The notes beneath the pieces are model-generated. The model ran no database searches. It worked only from the letters and a program-made list of their open reading frames with translations, and was not told the origin of the DNA. The translations under genes and the position numbers were made by a program. Below, in pieces: positions 46,660-58,898 of a stretch of DNA of 64,000 nt (position 1 is its first letter; each line of letters begins with the position of its first letter). The stretch comes from Allium sativum (Eukaryota; Streptophyta; Magnoliopsida; Asparagales; Amaryllidaceae). The stretch spans positions 299,265,456 to 299,329,455 of the forward strand of contig CM060922.1 of the NCBI GenBank assembly GCA_030737875.1. The letters run 5' to 3'.

Positions 46660-46746
46660 TATATAAACAACCTTAGTCTCAACCTAAATTCACACAAATA
46701 AAGTAGAGATAAAGCCGTCATGCTGCTGGAAGGAAGCCAAGAGTAG
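46660..46746 (+). promoter_or_regulatory. TATA box and short leader ORF, LTR b
   Basis: TATATAAA at 46660-46667 and the eight-codon frame MLLEGSQE at 46720-46746, as in LTR a. Confidence 0.75.
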
Positions 46747-47658
46747 CCTCCACTTGAAGAAAGATTAGAGACAAGCAAAACTAAAGTAAAAACAAGAATC
46801 AAACAACGTTTGTCTACCTAAAGGAAAGCATTGCAAATTCAGAACTCAGAATCCAGAATTCAAGTTCGTCGTTTGTTGTAAATATAGTGATTTTTCCAAT
46901 GGGAATAAAATTAAGATTTTATTTGATGTAAAATGGAAATGGAATTGTGCTATTGTATAACAACGATGTTAATTCATATCTATGTGTTGCAATGATTGTG
47001 TTGTGAATGATATTGGGATGTTTGTGGTATAATTGACTTGACGTTGGATCCATTAGAATGTTTGTGGATTAATCTAGTTGATGTTGGATCTATTCAAATT
47101 CACATACAAGTCGTTTGGTTCATATCTACACCTATATGTTTAGGTGATTATGACAAGTTATATGTTGTACAATAGAACCTCTATGCCTAAATGATTAAGT
47201 TCATATACATGCTCATATGTTTATACAAAAGTTGCAAGTCATAATTGGATCCATGCCAAGATCCATTTTAATACAAGTTTCATGTTATAGTAGTAAACAT
47301 GATTTGATCTAGTTCACACACATGTGATAAAATTATACATACTTTATGGACATGTCATATTCTTGTCATATGCTAGTGATGTTCGATGTTATGCCTAGAT
47401 CTAAACATGTTTTGGGCTTAGGTTGTCTTAAACCATATGCTAATTCATGTGACACTTTTTTAGTTAGACCCCTATTTCAATGCAAGTTCACATATATGTA
47501 AGTTGATTTAGCCTATGTTGCAAGTTCACATATATGTATGTTAATTCAGCCTATGTTGCAAGTTCACACCTTTGATGTTCATATTGACTATGCTGAAAAT
47601 GCCAAGTTTACACCTATGTCATGGTTATATTTATGAATGCTAATTTTGTGTACGCTAA

Positions 47659-47737
47659 ATTAGGCTAAGTTTTTAGCCTAATATTATATGTTAAAAATCA
47701 TGCGGACGAAAAATTAGGCTAAGATTGTTAGCCTAAT
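47659..47737. repeat. Twin perfect hairpins, LTR b
   Basis: Same ATTAGGCTAA/TTAGCCTAAT stems and loops as in LTR a, without a single change in the stems. Confidence 0.9.
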
Positions 47738-49266
47738 ATTTAGATGGGGTAACGTTGGGAAAAATTGGTAATTATAGGGAAACTTGACATAAGTCTGTGG
47801 CATTTAAATGGTATAAATCCTTACACCAAAAAAATGATGAACTTGGAAAGTGGGCCATAACATTTAATTGTTAACAAATTTACATATAACAAGTAATAGA
47901 GACAAATATGTAAATTTAGAAAATACGAGTATGCTTAACCCGAGGTTGGATTGAGTTGTGATGTAAACCTGCCCGGACCCGCCCGGCTGTCCAGTAGTCA
48001 CAACAATACCTATCCAATGTGTGAGGTTAAGCATTGAGTCCAATGAGGACCCAAGGTTAGACTGAGTTACGGTGTAAAACTGCCCGGAACCGACTGGCAC
48101 ATCCAGTAACCGTAGCAATATCTGTCTAATGTGAGTGGTCGGTGCTTTAACTAATTAAATTTAAGGACAGACAAGTCAGGATGGTAAGGTTAAGTGAACT
48201 AAAACAATTAACCAATTCAACATGTTAATTAAACTGATGGGTGGGGTTAGGTAAATACAGACACTTAACCACTTAACATGTTTGACTAGAAAACCCTAGT
48301 AAAGGGGACCCATTTCAGCAGTAACCCAATTAGGTATCATGGTACCCTGAAACTGGGCAGGGTGGGGCACGATTACTGGGCTGATTGTAAGCGGTCAAAA
48401 GCGACTGCGGTTGGTGCAGCAGTGTGGGTTCTAACGGAGTGCGGGCGTGCACACACTTCGGAGCAGACAAACAGGGAACTGGGCACCAGAAGTATACCCT
48501 ATGCATTCTAGGATTGTGTCAGACCGCCGCCATTGGACTTGATACACCCCATGGTGGGACCAACATAGGTATCTACAATCATTGAGGGTCGTATGACACA
48601 TGATTTTGCGAGTAGGAGCCGATCTTTAGAAAGGGGATCACTTCACCCCGATCATGGGGTGCTAGTTGAGATAATACAAGTAGGTGCAGAGATATAGTGT
48701 GGGGTGCGATAGTATATTCGGTTCAAACTACTTTATCTTAGTTTATGATGCTTTCCTATTTCCAGTTTATACCTATCAAGCCATTTTTCATATTCTCATA
48801 CTAAAGAGTCACAAGACTTACAAGGCTTTATGTCTGACTCTATATTTCTTTCGTCTTCTTTTCTTCCGTCCCCCCCAGGTCCACAGGGAGGAAACAACCC
48901 AACTTAGTCAGACTCTTTGCAAGCTTCATGATAGTAGATGTATGGTTTGGACTCTCTTTCCTTGGCTATGGCTTTTGGACACGTTCTATGGGGATTTATG
49001 CAGCTTTTATTATGTTTTATGCTTCTTTATTTAATAATCAAGACAGAAATGACGATGTAATGTTTTGGAAGTTATTATAAGACAACTATGGAAATGTTTT
49101 GTATGAACACATATTTATGAAATTAAAGTCCGTTTGTTTTCCGCAGCTTATATATATGTGTTTATATATCTGTCTTGTGTTTATTTGTGACTTTTACTTA
49201 TAAACCTGCACCGAAGTTAAGGCATTCGCTTTGTGAGTGACCTTAATGGAGGTGGGGTGTTTCACT

Positions 49267-49278
49267 TGGTATCAGAGC
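49267..49278 (+). other. Primer binding site of unit 2
   Basis: TGGTATCAGAGC two bases after the LTR end; canonical. Confidence 0.95.
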
Positions 49279-49743
49279 ATATATTTACCAGATTAGATAA
49301 AGGTTTTTGAAACTATTTTCAAAAAGAAGTTTAAAGAAGCATTGTTTTCAAGATAAAGCGTTGTTTTTAAAAGGCATAATTCCCCAAATCCATATGCACT
49401 ATCGCTCAATCCTTTATCTTGAATACTTACCATTTTGTTCCAGCATGTCTGGATATCTTAACCTTCTAGAAGGAGCACCGATACCTGGCTGGTTCCGAAG
49501 GTAGCTAGAGGCTAGGGCCAATGGTGCGGGCCCAGCAAACATTCCTCCTCCCACTGTGGCAGCGGTTCCTCCTCCTCCTCCTCGTGGAAATACTTTTGCT
49601 TAGACATGTAGAGACTTCAAAGCTATGGGTAGAAAGGATTTTTATGGAACTGAATCCTTTGTAGTAGCAAGGAACTGGCTGAAGGAGACCGAAGATTTGT
49701 TCATCATCTTCGAATTGACGACAGGCAAAAGATACAGCTAGCA

Positions 49744-51216
49744 GTGTGGTTGCTTAAAGACGAAGCTTCTTATTGGTGGGAAGTTACCCATGCCGAGAGG
49801 CCAGTGGAGACTTGGGAAAATTTTAGGATGAGGTTTGAGATGAAATTCCTCTCCCAAGCTGAAAGAAGCCTGCAAATGGAGAAGTTCCTAACTCTTAAAC
49901 AAGGAAGTATGACAATCAAGGAGTATGTCAATCAGTTTAATCAGCTGGCCAGATTTGGGCTAGATTTAGTAAAGACCCAACACAAGAAGGCCCTTCGCTT
50001 CGTCAAAGGTCTGATTGAGCCTCTACACAAACATGCTATGACCCATATACAGATGGGTGCGACTTATGAAAGCTTGGTGGACATGGCGCTGCTACACAAG
50101 GAAGATAAATGCAAGAAAGAGGAAAAGGTGGAAGTGCCTCAGGAAAAGAAAGAGTGTTTACAGGCTAAGACGACAGAATTCAAGAAAGGTGGGAAGAACA
50201 ACAAATCCCGTGAAAAGGGTTGGTGTAATTTCTAAGGCATTGTTAGACATATAGCGAAAGACTACAGGAAGAAGAAGGAAAAGATGAATGGTGGTTGTTT
50301 CCATTGTGGAGAGACTGGACACTTGGCTAAGGACTGCCCAAAGAAGCGGGGGCAGGGACAGAGGAATGGATCCACGTCAGGGGGACAGGTTCACGCGCTG
50401 GTGGCACCTCCGCGGGAACAAGGTAGAAATATTTCTGTAGAAAGCTTAGTTTATCTCTATGATCATCCAGTTCACACTCTCTTTGATTCTGGTGCATCAC
50501 ACTCCTTTATTTCATCTGCTTTAGTATAATCTCTGCACCTAGACACTAGTATGGTAAAAGATCCCTTGGTTGTTTCAAATCCAATTGGGGGCTCGGCTTA
50601 TTTGTCGATGGTTTGTTTGGATTTGCAAATCTCTATTCTAAGTGTTGAATTTAGATGTAGTGCCTTTGTTTTGGGCTTCTCGGGATATGGACTGATCTTA
50701 GACATGGACTGGTTATCCAGTAATGGGGCCATTCTTGATTACGAGAAGAGAGTGGTTAGGCTCTTGACTCGACTTGGTAACACTCTAGAAATTTCTTGTA
50801 ATCCCTTGAATGCTGTTATGCTTAGTTACCTAGAGTCGCTTGATGATTCTGTTGAGAATTTGCAGTCGGTTAGAGGGGTCCGCGAATATCCGGATGTCTT
50901 TGAAGAGGTAAAGGGCTTACCTCCGAGGCAGGAAACAGACTTCCGCATATATCTTGTTGATAATGCAAAGCCCGTAGCTTTACCTGTCAGACACATGGCT
51001 CCAAAGGAGAGAAAGAAGCTCAGTAAGCAAGTTAAGAAGCTTCTCGAGAAGGGTTTTATACGGCGGGGTATCTCGGAATGGGTTGCTCCAGTGGTGTTCG
51101 CCACCAAAGCAGATGGTTCACTACGTCTTTGTGTGGACTATAGGGAGCTAAACAAGCTGACTAAGAAGAATAGACACCCGCTTCCCCGAATAGACAATTT
51201 GTTTGATCAGTTGTAG
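49744..51216 (+). pseudogene. Unit 2 gag core, protease and RT N-terminus
   Basis: One frame with stops at 50233 and 50527. Gag core [15 protein letters not shown] and [20 protein letters not shown]. Knuckle 1 is destroyed by the stop; knuckle 2, CFHCGETGHLAKDC (about 50302-50343), is intact. Protease [13 protein letters not shown] at about 50479-50517. RT entry [18 protein letters not shown], where glycine replaces the serine and valine the glycine seen in the other units. The frame ends at FDQL because of base losses. Confidence 0.92.
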
Positions 51217-51292
51217 GTCGTCGGTCTTCTCCTAACTTGATCTGGCTACTGGGTTCCATCGGCTAAGGGTAGCTGAAGATAGCATTGATAAA

Positions 51293-52144
51293 ATGGCATT
51301 CAGAACCCCAGACGGTTTATTCGAGTGGCTTGTCATGCCTTTCGGCTTAACAAACGCACCCGCTTATTTCGTAGACCTAATGAGCAGGGTGTTCGGAGAA
51401 TACCTCAACCAGTTTGTGGTTGTCTTCGTAAACGATATTTTGATCTTCTCAAAGAATGAGGAAGAACATGCTCAGCATCTGAAGGAGATCATGGAAACTC
51501 TTCGAGTTCATCAGCTAAAAGCTAAATTCTCCAAGTGCCACTTTTGGAGAGAAGAAGTGAGGTTTCTTGGACATATAGTGTCCAAAGAAGGGTTAGCTGT
51601 GGACCTCGCGAAAGTTGTTGCAGTGCAAGATTGGAAGACACCAAGAAATGCAAACGAAGTCCGAAGCTTTCTTGGACTAGCCGGTTTTTACCGAAAGTTC
51701 ATTAGAGATTTCGTGAAAATCTCAGCTCCACTCACAAGGCTAACAAAGAAGAATCTAGCGTTCGCTTGGGATTTGGATTGTGATATTACTTTCCAACGCT
51801 TAAAAAGGGATCTTACAATAGCCCCAATTCTGACTTTGCCTGATAGAAGCAAGATGTTCACACTATACATGGAGGCTTGTGGTACGGGACTAGGCGTTGT
51901 TCTAATGCAAGAAGGGAAGGTAGTAGCTTATGGTGGAAGGCAATTGAAAGTTCATGAAAAGAACTACCCAACCAATGATCTTGAGTTAGCTGTCATCGTC
52001 TTTGCGCTTAAGTCTTGGCGCCATTATCTCCTAGGTGAGAAGTTGGAATTATATACTGACCATAAATCATTGAAGTTCCTTTTCACCCAGAAAGATCTTA
52101 ACTTGAGGCAGCAAAGGTGGATGGAGTTCCTTGCCACGTATTAG
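51293..52144 (+). pseudogene. Unit 2 RT palm, thumb and RNase H; active site FVND
   Basis: [20 protein letters not shown] and [18 protein letters not shown], then [17 protein letters not shown]: the first aspartate of the FVDD catalytic box is asparagine (about 51427-51438). Thumb: [19 protein letters not shown] and [13 protein letters not shown]. RNase H: the usual YTDA reads YMEA (about 51867-51878), so its catalytic aspartate is glutamate. TDHKSLKFLFTQKD is kept. TAG stops the frame at 52142. Confidence 0.93.
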
Positions 52145-53085
52145 TTTAAGATTACCTATACTCCTGGCAAGGTCAACGTAGTAGTAGATGCCTTGAGTAG
52201 AAAGAAGCTGGCCTTAAGTCCTCTCTTTGTAGAAAGGCAAAGTTTGGAGTATATAGCCAGTTTTGACTTTAGGCCCTCCTCTGATTTTGTACCTGGTTTG
52301 TTGGCATCACTAGAAGTACTTCCCACTCTTTAAGACTCAGTAGGGCCGCAAAACGTGAAGACCCTCAGCTTGTGGATGTGATTGATAAACTAATTAGCGG
52401 TGAAACTTCCAGTCACCTCAATAGGTACTCCATCAATGATTAGGTTTGGCTGAGGCGAGATGGAAGACTATGCGTCCCACAAGCAAAGGATTTAGTAAAG
52501 ATGGTTCTCGAGAAAGCACACCATTCCAAGATGACAATACACCCAGGTGGAGACAAGATGTATAAGGACGTAAAGAGAGTTTTCTTTTGGAGTGGCATAA
52601 AAAAGTATGTGGCAGATTTCGTTTCTAAGTGCGTGATACGCCAACAGGTCAAGGCGGAACAAAAGAAGCCTGGAAGACTGCTTCATCCTCTGGAAGTCCC
52701 ACAGTGGAATTGGGATAGCATCTCATTGGACTTCATTGATGGGTTGCCTAGGTCAAGAAGGGGCAATACTAGCATTTGGGTAATAGTGGACATGCTCACA
52801 AAAAGCGCCCACTTTATACTCGACAAGAGTAGAAGGACTGCCTCGTCTCTAGCGTCTCTTTATCTCAAGGAAATAATTCGACTCCATGGAATACCCTCCA
52901 GCATAGTGAGTGACCGAGATCCTATCTTTACAAGCGAATTTTGGCGGAGTCTACAAGAAGCTGTAGGCACACAGTTATGCTTGAGCATGGCCTATCACTC
53001 CCAAACCGATGGTCAGACGGAAAGGGTGAATAGAGTATTAGAAGATCTTCTAAGACAGTGCGTTCTTGACTTCAAAGGGACATGA
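52145..53085 (+). pseudogene. Unit 2 RNase H end and integrase
   Basis: After the stop come the [24 protein letters not shown] end of RNase H and a frame change near 52330. A stop lies near 52440. From 52501 the integrase zinc domain AHHSKMTIHPGGDKMYKDV and FVSKCVIRQQ has arginine in place of the second cysteine. Core: [57 protein letters not shown] at 53083 replaces tryptophan in the [16 protein letters not shown] region. Confidence 0.92.
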
Positions 53086-53312
53086 GAGGATCATCTTCCT
53101 TTAGTGGAATTCGCCTACAACAACAGCTACCAAGCCACCATTGGTATGGCGCCCTTCAAAGCTCTATATGGAAGACCATGCAGATCCCCAACTTGTTAGT
53201 GGGAATCTACACACAAGCTTATACTTGGGCCAGACATGATTAGAGAGACTTCAGAAAAAGTGGACCTGATACGAAGGAGAATGAAAACTCCCAAGATAGA
53301 CAGAAATCCTAC

Positions 53313-53798
53313 ATGGACAAAAGAAGGACCGACCTCGAGTTTAAGGTTGGGGACAGGGTTTTCCTTAAGGTATCCCCCTTAAGGAATGTTGTTCGCTTTG
53401 GATCCGCAGGAAAGCTAGCACCAAGATTTGTAGGACCGTTCCCTATCATCGAGAAGATTGGGAAGATGGCTTATAGAGTAGAGCTGCCCGAAAGGTTGGA
53501 TGGAATTCACAATGTCTTTCACATTTTTCATCTTCGGAAATGTTTACATGAATCCGCGGAAGTGGTGGAACCAAGCACTCTAGAAGAAGCCGAAGTGGAA
53601 CGCGAAGCAACTGTGCAGAGAGTTCCAAACCGCATCTTAGGAACTGAGGTGAAAAAGCTACGCAACCGCGAAGTCAAGCTTGTCAAAGTTTAGTGGAGCG
53701 ACGCCGAAGAAGACGCGACTTGGGAAACTGAGGACAGAATACGCGCGGCTTACCCTTTTCTTTTTGAGGGTACATCTTTGATTTCTCTTTTTCCTTAA
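53313..53798 (+). pseudogene. Unit 2 integrase C-terminus and chromodomain-like segment
   Basis: FKVGDRVFLKVSPLRNVVRF, KLAPRFVGPFPIIEKIGKM, GIHNVFHIFHLRKCLHESAE, then LVKV followed by TAG at 53691 where units 1 and 3 have glutamine. Beyond the stop, WSDAEEDATWETEDR and AYPFLFEGTS are conserved up to TAA at 53796-53798. Confidence 0.92.
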
Positions 53799-54371
53799 AT
53801 TGTGCTTATATCTATCTTTTTAGGTATATCTCCTCGATATTATCCTTTATCCTTAGGTAGAAACCCCTTTGATCGTAAACATGTAATTGAAACATGTTAT
53901 GATTGATGGCTGCAAGTGGTTGCAAGTGGTTGCTAGTGGTTGCTCGTGGATGCATATACACACACAACCTAGGTTTTAGATCGGCTCAGTCACCTCATAT
54001 TGCATATGCATATATGTATTCATATTTGTATGTGGTTGAAACTTGATATGTTGTCATATGGATGTCGCATTTGTATGAATGATTGCACACTCATGTAGAA
54101 TTATGAGTAGGGAAAATTTGCATACATAATGGATTCATGACACTTACATGATTCGCATTAAGGAGGTCAACTGAATCAGTAGACCGCCTAATTTTTGCAT
54201 TAGATAAGGACATATACACACACTATGCATATGATCATGAAGCATTAGAAGTCTTTTAAGGACAATGGACGCCTGCGTTTGTTGGTTGAGTAGATGGACG
54301 ATTGGATGTTGGGATATACGTTCTTCGAGAATTGAAGATTTCGGGGATGAAATCCTTTAAGGAGGGGAGAA
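53799..54371 (+). other. Unit 2 3' untranslated region and polypurine tract
   Basis: Same layout as 45565-46127. The GTGGTTGC minisatellite near 53905-53945 has one more copy than in unit 1. PPT AAGGAGGGGAGAA at 54359-54371. Confidence 0.8.
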
Positions 54372-54652
54372 TGTAACACCCCGAATTTTCTGTTAATGGT
54401 AAATTAACAAATTAGAGTATAATTAATTCTATATGACAGAATTAAGGGAAACGAGTTACGCCATTACATTTGTCTCAGAATTCTGCTTGAGATAGAGACC
54501 GAGTTTGCGTAAATCGGACTCCGTATGAAAGAGTTATGACCTTCGGAAGATTCAGAATTCGATTTAAAATTCAAACAGCCCATAAACAAATTCGAAATTC
54601 AAAAACTGGACCAGAACTGGGCTGGGTGGGAATTTTTCCGCCCAGGACCCAG

Positions 54653-54736
54653 GTCGACCAGGGGGTCGACCTGGGAGTCGTCCTGGGTACCCAAGTCGAC
54701 TATGTAGTCGACCTGGGGGTTGACCTACAGGTCGAC
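54653..54736. repeat. GTCGAC palindrome cluster, LTR c
   Basis: Five intact GTCGAC sites; others have decayed to GTCGTC and GTTGAC. Confidence 0.85.
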
Positions 54737-54897
54737 CTGCTTGGTCAGGCCCTGGCTGGCTTGGTCGGGTTCTGGTCGAATTTCTGAGCTCTGGTGTGTC
54801 ACTAGGGCTGACTTGTCACTATCTAATTGGCTTCTCTTGAGATGGATGGCCTTGATTAACTCTAGCTTCATCGACGGCTCTAAGTAGTTTGAAATTC

Positions 54898-54984
54898 TAT
54901 ATAAACAACCTTAGTCTCAACCTAAATTCACACAAATAAAATAGAGATAGAGCCGTCATGCTGCTGGAAGGAAGCCAAGAGTAG
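54898..54984 (+). promoter_or_regulatory. TATA box and short leader ORF, LTR c
   Basis: TATATAAA at 54898-54905 and MLLEGSQE at 54958-54984, as in LTRs a and b. Confidence 0.75.
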
Positions 54985-55858
54985 CCTCCACTTGAAGAAA
55001 GATTAGAGACGAGTAAAACTAAAGTGAAAACAAGAATCAAACAATGTTTGTCTACCCAAAGGAAAGCATTGCAAATTTTGAACTCAGTTTTAAGTATAGT
55101 GATTTTTCCGATGCGAATAAAATTAAGATTTGATTCGATGTAAAATTGAATTGGAATTGTGCTATTGTATAACGACGATGTTAATTCATATGTATGTGTT
55201 GAAATGATTGTATTGTGAATGACATTGGGATGTTTGTGGTATAATTGACTTGATGTTGGATCCATTAGAATGTTTGTAGATTAATCTAGTTGATGTTGGA
55301 TCTATTCAAATTCACATACAAGTCATTTGGTTCATATCTACACCTATATGTTTAGGTGATTATGACAAGTTATATGTTGTACATTAGAACCTTTATGCCT
55401 AAATGATTAAGTTCATATACATGCTCATATGTTTATACAAAAGTTGCAAGTCATAATTGGATCCATGCCAAGATCCATTTTAATATAAGTTTCATGTTAT
55501 AGTAGTAAAAATGATTTGATCTAGTTCACACACATGTGATAAAATTATACATACTTTATGGACATGTCATATGCTAGTGATGTTCGATGTTATGCCTAGA
55601 TCTAAACATGTTTGGGCTTAGGTTGTCTAAAACCATATGCTAATTCATGTGACACCTATTTAGTTAGACCCCTATTTCAATGCAAGTTCACATATATGTA
55701 AGTTGATTTAGCCTATGTTGCAAGTTCACATATATGTATGTTAATTCAGCCTATGTTGCAAGTTCACACCTATGATGTTCATATTGAGTATGCTGAAAAT
55801 GCCAAGTTTACACCTATGTCATGGTTATGTTAATGAATGCTAATTTTGCGTACGCTAA

Positions 55859-55937
55859 ATTAGGCTAAGTTTTTAGCCAAATATTATATGTTAAAAATCA
55901 TGCGGACGAAAAATTAGGCTAAGATTGTTAGCCTAAT
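55859..55937. repeat. Twin hairpins, LTR c
   Basis: Same pair as in LTRs a and b, but the right arm of the first hairpin reads TTAGCCAAAT, one mismatch. Confidence 0.85.
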
Positions 55938-57467
55938 ATTTAGACGGGGCAACGTTGGGAAAAATTGGTAATTATAGGGAAACTTGACATAAGTTGGTGG
56001 CATTTAAATGGTATATATCCTTATACCAAAAAATGATGAACTTGGAAAGTGGGCCATAACATTTAATTGTTAACAAATTTAGATATAACAAGTAATAGAG
56101 GCAAATATGTAAATTTAGAAAATACGAGTATGCTTAACCCGAGGTTGGATTGAGTTGTGATGTAAACCTGCCCGGACCCGCCCGGCTATCCAGTAGTCAC
56201 AACAATACCTATCCAATGTGAGAGGTTAAGCATTGAGCCCAATAAGGACCCGAGGTTAGACTGAGTTACGGTGTAAACCTGCCCGGAACCGACCGGCACA
56301 TCCAGTAACCATAGCAATATCTTTCTAATGTGAGTGGTCAGTGCTTTAACTAATTAAAGTTAAGGACATACAAGTCAGGATGGTAGGGTTAAGTTAACTA
56401 AAACACTTAACCAATTCAACATGTTAATTAAACTGATGGGTGAGGTTAGGTAAATACAGACACTTAACCACTTAACATGTTTGACTTGAAAACCCTAGTA
56501 ACGGGGACCCATTTCAGCAGTAACCCAATAAGGTATCATGGTACCCAGAAACTAGGCAGGATGGGGCATGATTACTGGGCTGATTGTAAGCCGTCAAAAG
56601 CGACGGCGGTTGGTGCAGCAGTGTGAGTTCTAACGGAGTGCGGGCGTGCACACACTTCGGAGCAGATAAACAGGGCACTAGGCACCAGTAGTATACCCTA
56701 TGCATTCTAGGATTGTGTCGGGCCACCGCCATGGGACTTGATACACACCATGGTGGGACCAACATAGGTATCTACAATCATTGGGGGCCGTATGACACAT
56801 ATGATTTTGCGAGTAGGAGCCGATCTTTAGAAAGGGGATCACTTCACCCCGATCATGGGGTGCTAGTTGAGACAATACAAGTAGGTGCAGACATATAGTG
56901 TGAGGTGCGATAGTATATTCGGTTCAAACTGCTTTATCTTAGTTTATGATGCTTTCCTATTTCAAGTTTATACCTATCATGCCCTGTTTCTTATTCTCAT
57001 ACTGAAGAGTCACTAGACTAACCAGGCTTTATGTCTGACTCTATTTTTCTTTCGTCTTCTTTTCTTCCGTTCCCCCCACCTCCCAAGGTCCACAGGGAGG
57101 AAACAACCCAGCTTAGTCAGGCTCTTTGCAAGCTTCAAGATAGTAGATGTATGGTTTGGACTCTCTTTCCTTGGCTATGTCTTTTGGACACGTTCTATGG
57201 GGATTTATGCAGCTTTTATTATGTTTTATGCTTATTTATTTAATAATCAAGATAGAAATGATGATGTAATGTTTTGGAAGTTATTATGAGACAATGTTTT
57301 GTGTGAACACATATTTATGAAATAAAAGTCCGTTGTTTTCCGCTGCTTATATATATATGTGTTTATATATATGTCTTGTGTTTATCTCTGACTTTTATTA
57401 ATAAACCTCCCCCGAAGATAAGACATTCCCTTTGTGAGTGACCTTAATGGAGGTGGGGTGTTTCACT

Positions 57468-57479
57468 TGGTATCAGAGC
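57468..57479 (+). other. Primer binding site of unit 3
   Basis: TGGTATCAGAGC; canonical. Confidence 0.95.
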
Positions 57480-57693
57480 ACATATTTACTAAATTAGATA
57501 AAGGTTTTTGAAACTATTTTCAAAAAGAAGTTTAAAGAAGCATTGTTTTCAAGAAAAAGCGTTGTTTTTGAAAGGCATAATTCCCCAAAGCCATATGCAC
57601 TATCTCTCTATCCTTTGTCTTGAAAACTTTCCTTTTTGTTCCAGCATGTCTGGAGATCTTAACCTTCCAGAAGGAGTACCGATACCTGGCTAG

Positions 57694-58898
57694 TCCCGAA
57701 GGTACCTAGAGGCTAGTGCCAATCGTGCGGGCCCAATAGACATTCCTCCTTCCACTGTGGTAGCGGTTCCTCCTCCTCCTCCTCCTCGTGGAAATACTTT
57801 TGCTAAGACATGTAGAGACTTCAAGCCTATAGGTGGAAAGGACTTTTATGGAACTGAATCCTTTGTAGTAGCAAGGAACTGGATGAAGGAGACCGAAGAT
57901 TTGTTCGTCATCTTCAAAGTTGACGACAGGCAAAAGATACAGCTAGCAGTGTGGTTGCTTAAAGACGAAGCTTCTTATTGGTGGGAAGTTACCCATGCCG
58001 AGAGGCCAGTGGAGACTTGGGAAAATTTTAGGATGAGGTTTGAGATGAAATTCCTCTCCCAAGCTGAAAGAAGCCTGCAATGGAGAAGTTCCTAACTCTT
58101 AAACAAGGAAGTATGACAATCAGGGAGTATGTCAATGAGTTTAATCAGCTGGCCAGATTTGGGCTGGATTTAGTAAACACCCAACAGAAGAAGGCCCTTC
58201 GCTTCGTCAAAGATTTGAATGAGCCTCTACACAGCCTTGCTATGACCTATATACCCATGGGAGCGACTTAAGAAAGCTTGGTGGACATGGCACTGCTACA
58301 CGAGGAAGATAAAGGCAAGAAAGAGGCGAAGATGGAAGTGCCTCAGGAAAAGAAAGAGGGTTTAAAAGCTAAGAAGACAGACTTCAAGAAAGGCGGGAAG
58401 AACAACAAATCCCGTGAAAAGAGAAGGTGTAATTTCTGTGGCGTTGTTGGACATATAGCGAAAGACTGCAGGAAGAAGAAGGCAAAGATGAAAGGTGGTT
58501 ATTTCCATTATGGAGAGACTGGACACTTGGCAAAGGACTACCCAAAGAAGCGGGGGCAGGGATAGAGGACTAGATCCACCTCAGGGGGAAAGTTTCACGC
58601 GCTGGTGGCACCTTCGCGGGAACAGGGTAGAAATATTTCTGTAGAAAGCTTAGTTTATCTCTATGATCATCCAGTTCGCACTCTCTTTGATTCCGGTGCA
58701 TCACACTCCTTTATTTCATCTTCTTTAGTAGAATCTCTGCACCTAGACACTAGTATGGTAGAAGATCCCTTGGTTGTTTCAAATCCAATTGGGGGCTTGG
58801 CTTATTTGTCGATGGTTTGTTTGGATTTGAAAATCTCTATTCTAAATGTTGAATTTAGATGTAGTGCCTTTTTTTGGGCTTCTCGGGATAAGGACTGA
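57694..58898 (+). pseudogene. Unit 3 gag and protease
   Basis: Gag core [30 protein letters not shown] and [16 protein letters not shown] up to a frame change near 58078, then EKFLTLKQGSMTIREYVNEF. Knuckle 1, CNFCGVVGHIAKDC (about 58428-58469), is intact. Knuckle 2 reads YFHYGETGHLAKDY: all three cysteines have become tyrosine. Protease [19 protein letters not shown] at about 58683-58740. A lost base in a T run near 58868 ends the frame. Confidence 0.93.

Larger units (their letters stand above)
46128..49264 (+). mobile_element. Tandem array LTR b (3137 bp), shared by units 1 and 2
   Basis: TGTAACACCCTG to GGTGGGGTGTTTCA. It serves as the 3' LTR of unit 1 (PPT on its left) and the 5' LTR of unit 2 (PBS on its right). 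It contains the GTCGAC cluster (46409-46493, six sites), TATA box (46660), leader ORF (46720-46746), 38-bp repeats (about 47480-47570) and twin hairpins (47659-47737). Over the first few hundred bases it differs from LTR a at roughly 5% of positions and lacks one GGGAGTCGATCT unit. Confidence 0.95.
49445..53798 (+). pseudogene. Unit 2 gag-pol polyprotein, broken
   Basis: Colinear with unit 1. Lesions seen: a stop at 49502 (TAC to TAG), a stop near 49599, a one-base loss near 49713, a stop at 50233 that also removes the second cysteine of knuckle 1, a stop at 50527, base losses near 51212, a TAA at 51233 shared with unit 1, a D-to-N change in the RT box, stops at 52142 and about 52440, frame changes near 52330 and 53288, stops at 53083 and 53691. 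The start at 49445 corresponds to 41216 in unit 1. No part can yield a functional enzyme. Confidence 0.95.
49265..54371 (+). mobile_element. Tandem unit 2 internal region
   Basis: PBS (49267-49278), leader, gag-pol pseudogene (49445-53798), 3' untranslated region and PPT, 5107 bp between LTRs b and c. The most heavily interrupted of the three units. Confidence 0.95.
54372..57465 (+). mobile_element. Tandem array LTR c (3094 bp), shared by units 2 and 3
   Basis: TGTAACACCCCG to GGTGGGGTGTTTCA, with a PPT on the left and a PBS on the right. It is shorter than LTRs a and b through small deletions, including loss of the AATCCAGAATTCAAGTTCG stretch near 55085 and of one TCATATTCTTG unit near 55567. 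It has the GTCGAC cluster (54653-54736), TATA box (54898), leader ORF (54958-54984), 38-bp repeats (about 55680-55770) and twin hairpins (55859-55937). Confidence 0.95.
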
